A DNA stretch of 64,000 nucleotides. Origin: JAXMHN01 sp964578605 (lineage in GTDB: Bacteria; Verrucomicrobiota; Verrucomicrobiia; Limisphaerales; SIBE01). Shown here piece by piece: positions 57,933-64,000 of the stretch. The notes under the pieces were generated by a model. It ran no database searches. It had not been told where the DNA came from and was given only the letters and a program-made list of their open reading frames with translations. Both the position numbers and the translations under genes were made by a program. The first letter of the stretch is position 1; each line of letters begins with the position of its first letter. The stretch lies in assembly GCA_964578605.1 (NCBI GenBank), contig CAZODO010000006.1, forward strand, positions 31,234-95,233, read 5' to 3'.

Positions 57933-59612
57933 TCATTCCTTAATTTGAACCAGCCGGAACTTCCCGGCGTCGAACGCGGCACTTCCGCGAAACGCCCGGA
58001 GTTCGGCGATCAACTCCACCCATTCACAGCCTTCCTGCACCTCAAATTCATGGGCCAGTCGCACCCAGCCGGAAGAATCTTCCAGCCCGCCCCCGCGCAT
58101 CTTTCCCAGCACCCGGACGCCTGCCCCGGACCCGGTCATGCTCGGGAGGCCATCGACGCGCTCCGCCAACCCGAACGCCTCCAAACGGTACCGCCCGGGC
58201 TCGAGCCACACAGGCAAGCGCCAGGAACCGAAGCAGAAACCGTTGGTCGCGCGAACGGTGAGAATCCGCCTTCCCTCCCGCGACGCGCATTCCGTGGGCG
58301 AGAAATTCCAGTCCGGTTTTGGGATCCAGCCGTCCAGCCGGGCGCGGCCCTCGACGAAGTCCGGCGTGAAAGGGCGTTCCCCGGCCAGTTGGGCCTGCAG
58401 ATTGCGGACGCGCTCCTGGACCCGGTGTTGGAACAGAGCCGCGCGGCGCTCGATCCACGCGCTCTCCTCCGCGGTGGCGCCTTGCTTCATCTTGTCGACG
58501 GCAGCCCGGAGGCGGACCTGCATTTTGGCCGGATCCAGCGTCTTGGGCAGAAGTCTGGCGACCCGCGTCCGGAATGCTTCGCGGTCTTCGACACGATCGA
58601 GGATTGCCGCGACCAGGACACTCTTGCGCGGGGGCATCAAGGAGAACCCGGACTCAAAGAAGGTGTTATCCATGCCGTGCGGGATGAAAACCATGCGGTT
58701 CGAAGCGGGATCATGGTAGACACGATAATTGTTTTGGTGCAGCGCATACCCGTCCCAGCTTGCCACGATCATCTCCATCGCCAGGAAGTTCAGAAACGCC
58801 TCCATATCCAGCACCTTGGAAAGGGCCTCCAAACGTTCCAGCCGATCGGGCACGCGAGCCGCCGAGCGCAGCTCCGCCAGGTCCGAGCCGTCCGAGGGTT
58901 GACCATTATCCTGGTCGAGACCCGGACGGATATCGCGAAAGGCGCCTTCATAAAGCGTGCCGTGTTCGTCTTTGAAATGGCGCCGAAGAAAGGGCTTGTT
59001 GATCGCTTCCGCCACCACACACAGGCCCAAGTCCCGGTCGTTCAGCCGAACCCGGCCATGGGTGATGCGCGGGGCTGGCAAACCGGCATCGGCAAAGGCC
59101 GCGCTGGCGGCGTATTCGCAAAGGAGTGTTGGGTCCTGGCGCGCGTTCTTCAAGAACAGCTTGGTAACACCGCCGAATTCCTGGCCAGGCTTCACCCAAT
59201 TGAACTTGATCGTCAGGTTGGGATGCCGCGAAAGCGGTTCGAATGTGCCTGTCCCCTGGAGCCGGACACCCACTTCGAACCAGCGGCCGTCAACCGCAAT
59301 CCGGCCGGGAACATAGCGCCTGGGAAAGCGGTTGAGTTGCGCTTCCGCGGCAGGCGTGAGTTCAACTTCGAACGTCGCCAGGCGCGGCCGGGTGAAGAAG
59401 TCGTCAAGGGCACCCGGTGAGAGCGACTCCGCCCTGGCTTGGGTCTGAATCGGTCCCCCCAAGGCGCCGAAGAGCCACACGGCCAGCAACGCCCACCCGA
59501 ACGCGCGGGACGGAATCACCAAAGGGACCACCATCACGATTACAGATACAATCGTGCGTTGAAAAAGCGACCGAAAAGCCGGGGCGTCGGCGATTCCTGG
59601 GTTGCACCCCAT
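57933..59612 (-). CDS. CotH kinase-family-like protein
   Basis: This 559-residue exported protein starts with a hydrophobic stretch (IVSVIVMVVPLVIPSRAFGWALLAVWLFG). CotH-like blocks follow: RLQGTGTFEPLSRHPNLTIKFN, LFLKNARQDPTLLCEYAASAAFADAGLPAPR, the catalytic-type MVFIPHGMDNTFF and HQNNYRVYHDP. CotH enzymes are atypical secreted kinases in spore-formers; in Verrucomicrobia their role is unknown. About 120 C-terminal residues form a further beta domain. The start may be shorter (an ATG at 59534); no good ribosome-binding site is seen for either. Confidence 0.82.
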   Translation of the reverse strand: MGCNPGIADAPAFRSLFQRTIVSVIVMVVPLVIPSRAFGWALLAVWLFGALGGPIQTQARAESLSPGALDDFFTRPRLATFEVELTPAAEAQLNRFPRRYVPGRIAVDGRWFEVGVRLQGTGTFEPLSRHPNLTIKFNWVKPGQEFGGVTKLFLKNARQDPTLLCEYAASAAFADAGLPAPRITHGRVRLNDRDLGLCVVAEAINKPFLRRHFKDEHGTLYEGAFRDIRPGLDQDNGQPSDGSDLAELRSAARVPDRLERLEALSKVLDMEAFLNFLAMEMIVASWDGYALHQNNYRVYHDPASNRMVFIPHGMDNTFFESGFSLMPPRKSVLVAAILDRVEDREAFRTRVARLLPKTLDPAKMQVRLRAAVDKMKQGATAEESAWIERRAALFQHRVQERVRNLQAQLAGERPFTPDFVEGRARLDGWIPKPDWNFSPTECASREGRRILTVRATNGFCFGSWRLPVWLEPGRYRLEAFGLAERVDGLPSMTGSGAGVRVLGKMRGGGLEDSSGWVRLAHEFEVQEGCEWVELIAELRAFRGSAAFDAGKFRLVQIKE

Positions 59613-59807
59613 CCAGTCGGCCAGATGGACGATGTGACTTGGGCCGATTGCAGTTGGACAATTCGGTCAATCCGCCCCAGAATTCCCGCACCCAAGAATC
59701 TCCCTTGCCCTTCGCTGTCGCCTCTGGCAGAGTTTCCGCCGTTGCAGAAAGCGTGATAGACTGGATCCTGGCAACATGGCAGGCGCGCGTCACGCTAGCT
59801 CATGCAC

Positions 59808-59884
59808 GCACCCGTAGCTCAATTGGATAGAGCATCTGACTACGGATCAGAAGGTTCAAGGTTCAACTCCTTGCGGGTGCGCCA
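59808..59884 (+). tRNA. tRNA-Arg(ACG)
   Basis: A cloverleaf folds cleanly: acceptor GCACCCG with CGGGTGC, D-stem GCTC/GAGC, anticodon stem TCTGA/TCAGA with loop CTACGGA (anticodon ACG, read as ICG) and T-stem CAAGG/CCTTG with loop TTCAACT. The discriminator base is G and CCA is encoded at 59882-59884. It decodes CGU, CGC and CGA. Confidence 0.97.
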
Positions 59885-60007
59885 TTCAGGATCAAGGGGT
59901 TACAACCGATCCAAGTCGTTCATAAAAATCAACTGTGCCCCTGCTGTGCCCTTTTTCAGCTCATACGGTTGTTTTGTAGGGGCCTTGACGGTGGGAGCTA
60001 GCCGAAT

Positions 60008-60406
60008 CTATTGGCGCGGAACAAGCCCCGGTGCCGCGATAAGGGCCGCGAGAAGCATCGTGGTCAGCAACAGGAGAACTGCGGTGTTCAGAAGCCAAGC
60101 TCCAAGTGCCAAAGAAATCCGGCGATAGCGGGACCAGACACCCCCGTGCCACTCCAACAGTCCCACCACCAGGACCAACGCCGCGAATATCCACCCAGCG
60201 TGGCTCAGCAGGAAATTTGCGCAGCGCATGATGCTCAGAAACGCTGGCTCGCTGAACCCGGTATTCGCCCAAATCTGCTGGAGTTTCGGGAAGAGAAAGA
60301 TCGCTGAAAACCACCAGGCGACCAGGGCAGGGAATAGGAAAGCGACGGCCTTGGCGTAGGCGCTCCAGCAAGGAGCGGTGTTTTCAATCGTGGTTGGTGC
60401 GTTCAT
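60008..60406 (-). CDS. Small multi-pass membrane protein, hypothetical
   Basis: This 132-residue protein has three to four hydrophobic segments (AVAFLFPALVAWWFSAIFLFP, HAGWIFAALVLVVGLLEWHGG and LGAWLLNTAVLLLLTTMLLAALIAA). The topology and the central WHGGVWSRYRR resemble a small inner-membrane protein, but I recognise no family. The ATG at 60406 starts MNAPTTIENTAP. It lies just after tRNA-Arg on the opposite strand. Confidence 0.6.
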   Translation of the reverse strand: MNAPTTIENTAPCWSAYAKAVAFLFPALVAWWFSAIFLFPKLQQIWANTGFSEPAFLSIMRCANFLLSHAGWIFAALVLVVGLLEWHGGVWSRYRRISLALGAWLLNTAVLLLLTTMLLAALIAAPGLVPRQ

Positions 60407-60501
60407 ATCCGTGATGCCCGTCGATGGACAGGCGCTTGCTCTATTGGACATACGCTGCGCTCGATGCTCACGTCATCAGACGGCCCTGTTGTTGGAGTGA
60501 C

Positions 60502-60951
60502 TCACTTGAATGGCGCGTGCCATGGCGACCATTGGGTTTGCCCAGCTTCCCGGACCCGCACCCAATGAGTGGTGCCAGATTCCAGCGCACTTTCACTGAC
60601 GCGGCTACCAGAGAATGCGCCATGGGCCTGGTCCACGACCAGATTCAAACGGCGGCCATCGACAGCCTGGGACTTCCAGACGATGTCCGCGCCATTTGGA
60701 TCGGCAGCGACCTCCGCCTCCCACGCGGTGATGGCGCCCGGCTCCGTTCGGACGAGCGTCGGAGGTTTGAGGGCCGCGATGGGGCCGATCGGTTCGGTGC
60801 TGATGACGGCGGCGTTGTCCCGCGGGGCTGGTTGGTCCGGCGCAGGTATCAAGGCAGCTACACGGAGGGCAGCTCCTTCTGAGCGGCAAAGGCAAAGACT
60901 CGCCTGGATGGCGCCTTGAGCTGCGATCAGGAACGTGAGCGTTGTTCGCAT
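60502..60951 (-). CDS. Hypothetical exported protein with fibronectin-III-like end
   Basis: This 149-residue frame starts with a possible signal (RTTLTFLIAAQGAIQASLC) and ends LESGTTHWVRVREAGQTQWSPWHAPF, the usual last strands of a fibronectin-III-like domain. It might be a small secreted domain or a remnant of a larger enzyme. No function can be given. It is upstream of the membrane protein gene on the same strand, with a 95-bp gap. Confidence 0.5.
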   Translation of the reverse strand: MRTTLTFLIAAQGAIQASLCLCRSEGAALRVAALIPAPDQPAPRDNAAVISTEPIGPIAALKPPTLVRTEPGAITAWEAEVAADPNGADIVWKSQAVDGRRLNLVVDQAHGAFSGSRVSESALESGTTHWVRVREAGQTQWSPWHAPFK

Positions 60952-61187
60952 CGAGGTCTTCTACACCTATGGCTGGGGACTGTCACGATTGCTCGCGCAG
61001 TATCCATGGAGCGATAGTCAAACCCCGATTCGGTATATCTGCATTCAAACCCAAGCCAAGAGCCTGGTTCAATTCACCGAGAGCGATGGGGTCATCCTGG
61101 AGACGATGCCGGATGGGCGCTCTCGTTCCCGTTGTCGGGCTGATCTTGACGGTCCCAGGGGAGACTGCGACCAAGCTTGCTGGTGCG

Positions 61188-62153
61188 TCATTTGGCGACA
61201 GGCTCGAACACGTCTACGGGCTGGAGGCTGCCTTCCTTGGAATGGCGCAGCGGGGAGAGACAGATTTCGCGATTGTAACCGTTGCCGCCTGGGATGCGAA
61301 AGCGGTGATACGCGATCACCCATTCATCGCGCCCGGGGATCTTCACGATGGAATGATGACCCGCGCCCTTGACTGAACCACTCTGGCGCAGAATCGGATT
61401 GACGCCTGCTTTAGTGAACGGCCCGAGCGGTGAGCTTCCGGTGGCGTAGGCCACAGAGTAGCGGGGGTCGCGCGTGTCGTATTCGGACCAGCTCAGATAG
61501 TACTTGCCGCCGCGCTTGTGGACGAACGGCCCTTCGTTGTACCCAGGCGGGGTTAGATCGCGCACATCGGCCATGTTGAACGAGATCATATCGTCGTTCA
61601 GTTGCACTGCCTTGCAACGGCCTTGGCCCCAGTACAGATAGGCCCGATCGTCGTCATCGACGAACACCATGGGGTCGATGGCCTGCATTTTGGGAAAGTT
61701 GGCTTTGGCCACGAGCGGTCTGCCCAGGGGATCCTTGAAGGGTCCCACGGGCGAGGAGGCTACAGACACCCCGATATTCTGAGCGGCGCTGTAGTAGAAA
61801 TAGAACTTCCCGTTCCTCGTCGCGATGGCCGGTGCCCACGCATGCAGGCTGGCCCACCTAAGATCACGCGGCAGATCGAGGATCACGCCTTCGTCCTTCC
61901 ACGTGACCAGGTCCCCCGAAGACCAGGCGCGGAAGGATGTGGAGCGCCAGCCCTCCGAGCCGTCGGTCGTCGGATAGAGGTAAAACCGTTCCCCAAAGAA
62001 GGCGATGTGCGGATCGGCATTGGCGCCGGGCAAGACCGCCGGTGGAGGTGTCCGTTCGGAATCCCGCGCGAACCCCTGCAATTCTGCCCCAATGACTCTG
62101 CCGGCCAACAAGGAGCAAGCAAGGGCAACTGAGAGAATGGGAAGTCGTGACAT
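61188..62153 (-). CDS. Glycoside hydrolase family 43-like enzyme
   Basis: This 321-residue exported enzyme has a signal peptide (LPILSVALACSLLAGRVIG) and a five-blade-type GH43 domain. It shows ANADPHIAFFGERFYLYPTTD with the catalytic base Asp (NADPH), YYSAAQNIGVSVASSPVGPF, AIDPMVFVDDDDRAYLYWGQ and NEGPFVHKRGGKYYLSWSEYDT with the acid Glu (NEGP), then GAGHHSIVKIPGRDEWVIAYH. GH43 enzymes release arabinose or xylose from plant polysaccharides. The ATG at 62153 is the signal-peptide start. Confidence 0.92.
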   Translation of the reverse strand: MSRLPILSVALACSLLAGRVIGAELQGFARDSERTPPPAVLPGANADPHIAFFGERFYLYPTTDGSEGWRSTSFRAWSSGDLVTWKDEGVILDLPRDLRWASLHAWAPAIATRNGKFYFYYSAAQNIGVSVASSPVGPFKDPLGRPLVAKANFPKMQAIDPMVFVDDDDRAYLYWGQGRCKAVQLNDDMISFNMADVRDLTPPGYNEGPFVHKRGGKYYLSWSEYDTRDPRYSVAYATGSSPLGPFTKAGVNPILRQSGSVKGAGHHSIVKIPGRDEWVIAYHRFRIPGGNGYNREICLSPLRHSKEGSLQPVDVFEPVAK

Positions 62154-62196
62154 TGGCCTCACGCTAGCAACAGACACGCTGGGCTGCGACACAATC

Positions 62197-62322
62197 TCGC
62201 CCTAGCGCCCAGGCACGCGAAGCGCCCAAGTGGACCACTTGAACGAACGGATCACCGCCACTGTCGAGCTCCTTGACCCAAGTCGAGCCCCCATCCTGGG
62301 TGGAATAGATGGCGCTGAACTC
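62197..62322 (-). pseudogene. Remnant with Asp-box (BNR/Ycf48-like) repeat
   Basis: On the minus strand a short stretch reads AIYSTQDGGSTWVKELDSGG and then VVHLGASRAWALGR. The STQDGGSTW segment fits the Asp-box (S/T-x-D-x-G-x-T-W) of BNR or Ycf48-like propellers. No complete gene surrounds it, so it looks like the C-terminal remnant of a lost propeller gene, though chance is possible. Confidence 0.35.
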
Positions 62323-62395
62323 GGCGCACTTGCTGGGAAGTTGCTCCGCCTCTGCAGCCTTGGCGCGCGCCCATCTTCTTGCTAAGACCAACTCC

Positions 62396-63823
62396 ATGAA
62401 CGTAAAGCCCTCTGTTGAACCCGCCGCAACCAGTCCATTCACCCGGCGGAGCTTCCTGAAATCGGCCGCTGCCGCCTGCGCCGCGGTGCACGTAGTCCCG
62501 GCATCCTTGTTTGGCGCTGATGGCCAGGTTCGCCCCAGCCGCAAAGTGCGTCTCGCGGGCGTCGGGGTGGGAGGGGTCGGGTTCGGCCAGCTTGCCGAAT
62601 GCGAACAGGCGGGATTCGAGATCGCCGCGTTGTGCGATGTGGACGACCTGTATGCGCGCAAGGCCTTCGATAAATGGCCCAAAGCGCGCCGTTACCGCGA
62701 TTTTCGTGAAATGCTGAGTTCGGAAGGCGATCGCGTGGATGCCGTCTATTGCGGCACGCCGGATCACACGCACGCCCTGATCGCTTTGGCCGCGCTTCGG
62801 CGGAAAAAGCATGTCTGTTGCGTCAAGCCGCTCACTCGCACGGTTCACGAAGGGCGCGTTTTGCAGGAAGCCGCGCGACAGGCAGGAGTCGCCACCCAGA
62901 TGACCGCCGCCCCAAACACGGGGGACGCAGCCTGCCGCGCCTGCGAATACATCCAGGCCGGCCTGCTCGGCGCGGTCCGAGAAGTGCACATCTGGAGCAA
63001 CCGGCCCGTCTGGCCCCAGGGAATGCTCCGCCCCGATGGCGAGGACCCCGTGCCGTCCACGCTCGATTGGAAGCTCTGGCTGGGACCTGCCCCCGAACGG
63101 CCGTTTAAAGCCACTTGGCCCGCCGATCATTACGCGTTGCGGCAACTGAAAGCCTCCGTCGATTGGGTCCGCCAGTACAACGGCGTTTACCATCCCTTCA
63201 ACTTCCGTGGCTGGTGGGATTTTGGGACCGGCGCGCTCGGCGACATGGGCTGCCACCATTTCAACACCGTTGTCCGCGCTCTGAAGCTGCCCAACCCGCA
63301 CTGGATCTCCGCCACAGCCACGAAAGTCATGCCCGAAACCGCCCCGCTCGGGTCCATTGTCACTTATGAATTCGATGCCCGGGGGAATATGCCCCCTGCC
63401 CGGATTATCTGGTATGACGGCGGACTTCAACCGCCTCGCCCGGTCGAACTGGCGGAGCGCCCGCTGCCCGAGGAAGGCACCATTTACGTCGGCGACGAAG
63501 GCAAACTGCTCTATTCCTGGGAAGGCCTCCAGTTGCTGCCCGCGCGTCTGGAAAGTGCCGCCAAACAGGTTCGGCCCACCTTGCCCCGACGCGGCGGCAC
63601 CTGGGTCGAATGGTTCGAAGCCTGCCAAGGCGGCGAACCCGCGGGTTGCCATTTCGACTGGGCCGTGCCTTTGACCGAGCTTGTGCTGCTGGGAAACCTG
63701 GCCTTGCGCATTGGGAAACGGCTGGAATGGGACACCGCCAGCGCGCGATTCGCCAATTCGGACGAAGCCAACAAGTTCATCAACGAGCCGTATCAAAACG
63801 GCTGGTCACTCGACACGATCTAA
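62396..63823 (+). CDS. Tat-exported Gfo/Idh/MocA family oxidoreductase, altered EKP motif
   Basis: This 475-residue protein has the twin-arginine signal TRRSFLKSAAAACAAVHVVPAS. The Rossmann part has VRLAGVGVGGVGFGQLAE, EIAALCDVDD and GTPDHTHALIALAALRRKKHV. The family motif that should read EKP is VKP (CCVKPLTRTV): the lysine is kept but the Glu is Val. The C-terminal half (DWKLWLGPAPERPFKATWPADHY, WWDFGTGALGDMGCHHFNTV) closely parallels the protein at 4150. The ATG at 62396 starts MNVKPS. Probably extracytoplasmic; substrate unknown. Confidence 0.88.
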   Translation: MNVKPSVEPAATSPFTRRSFLKSAAAACAAVHVVPASLFGADGQVRPSRKVRLAGVGVGGVGFGQLAECEQAGFEIAALCDVDDLYARKAFDKWPKARRYRDFREMLSSEGDRVDAVYCGTPDHTHALIALAALRRKKHVCCVKPLTRTVHEGRVLQEAARQAGVATQMTAAPNTGDAACRACEYIQAGLLGAVREVHIWSNRPVWPQGMLRPDGEDPVPSTLDWKLWLGPAPERPFKATWPADHYALRQLKASVDWVRQYNGVYHPFNFRGWWDFGTGALGDMGCHHFNTVVRALKLPNPHWISATATKVMPETAPLGSIVTYEFDARGNMPPARIIWYDGGLQPPRPVELAERPLPEEGTIYVGDEGKLLYSWEGLQLLPARLESAAKQVRPTLPRRGGTWVEWFEACQGGEPAGCHFDWAVPLTELVLLGNLALRIGKRLEWDTASARFANSDEANKFINEPYQNGWSLDTI

Positions 63824-63951
63824 GTCCGCCACCATCGCAGGGAACGGAGAGCGCGGTGGGGCAAAGGAACACGTTCCATCATGGCGTTCCTTACCGTTCC
63901 TTGCTCTTAACGGCAGCAAGAAGCGCACTGCTAACGGTCCGCTCTCGGGGT

Positions 63952-64000
63952 TCACCCGTAGATCACCCGTAGATCACCCGTAGATCACCCGTAGATCACC
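63952..64000. repeat. 11-bp tandem repeat running off the window
   Basis: The unit TCACCCGTAGA repeats exactly four times (63952-63995) with the start of a fifth at the edge. There are no spacers, so it is not a CRISPR array. Its true length and function lie outside the window. Confidence 0.85.

Noticed and set aside
57945..59420. A 491-codon plus-strand open frame opposite the CotH-like gene
   Set aside because: GC-rich antisense shadow; the minus strand has the signal peptide and CotH-type blocks.
60935..61376. Two overlapping plus-strand frames of about 145 codons
   Set aside because: They overlap each other in different frames and run into the C-terminal coding region of the GH43 gene; neither has a domain or ribosome-binding site.
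62252..63796. A 514-codon minus-strand open frame opposite the third oxidoreductase
   Set aside because: Antisense shadow; the plus-strand protein carries a Tat signal and clear family similarity to the 4150 protein. Only its extreme end contains the Asp-box remnant, which is reported separately.
63952..64000. CRISPR array at the right edge
   Set aside because: Repeats are 11 bp and directly abutting with no spacers, and no cas gene is present.

Overview
The window is a GC-rich bacterial chromosome segment (by eye about 60% G+C). Gene content suggests Verrucomicrobiota, probably of the Pedosphaera/Limisphaera type: three Tat-exported Gfo/Idh/MocA oxidoreductases, a CotH-like protein, a lamin-tail/TSP3-type surface protein, a prepilin-type pseudopilin, a large secreted beta-propeller and a GH43 glycosidase, next to Gram-negative core genes. 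This is an inference from gene families; there is no rRNA to confirm it.

Layout. 0-5.6 kb: the end of a surface protein, a tiny lipoprotein, an orphan RbsB-like sugar-binding lipoprotein, a DUF1802-like gene, maf and a Tat oxidoreductase. 5.6-9 kb: the rpmH-rnpA-yidD-yidC-jag block that usually lies beside the origin, but without dnaA. 9-13.6 kb (minus): a compact cluster of PQQ-type propeller, HemW-like radical SAM protein, chorismate-lyase-like protein and flavin-dependent-halogenase-like enzyme. 14-20.4 kb (plus): a GntR/YtrA-type regulator controlling an ABC ATPase, a 1070-residue secreted propeller, a pseudopilin and a membrane permease, with a palindromic operator in the promoter. 20.4-25.8 kb (minus): a complete hoxEFUYHW operon for a group 3d NAD-linked [NiFe] hydrogenase. 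26.4-32.4 kb: a glycan/methyltransferase island. 32.4-37.7 kb (minus): assimilatory sulfate reduction (cysI, cysH, cysD, cysNC), facing a NifS-type cysteine desulfurase. 39-44.7 kb: elbB, a site-2 protease, pgi and mnmG; one perfect parS-type palindrome lies inside mnmG and a second, imperfect one just after it. 45-51.5 kb: a Fur-family regulator and sufBCD-sufU-sufT-sufS. 51.5-56 kb (minus): an ATP-grasp enzyme, folP, cdaA, cdaR and glmM (folate, c-di-AMP and amino-sugar control). 56-64 kb: an accessory stretch with two Tat oxidoreductases, CotH, tRNA-Arg(ACG), two small hypothetical proteins, GH43, a decayed Asp-box fragment and an 11-bp tandem repeat at the window edge.

How the parts fit: sulfate is taken to sulfide by the cys operon, cysteine sulfur is mobilised by NifS and SufS, and the Suf system supplies Fe-S clusters for the hydrogenase, sulfite reductase, APS reductase and radical SAM enzyme. 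The least explained units are the halogenase/chorismate-lyase-like cluster at 9-13.6 kb and the propeller/pseudopilin ABC operon at 14-20.4 kb. These are the best candidates for undescribed systems.
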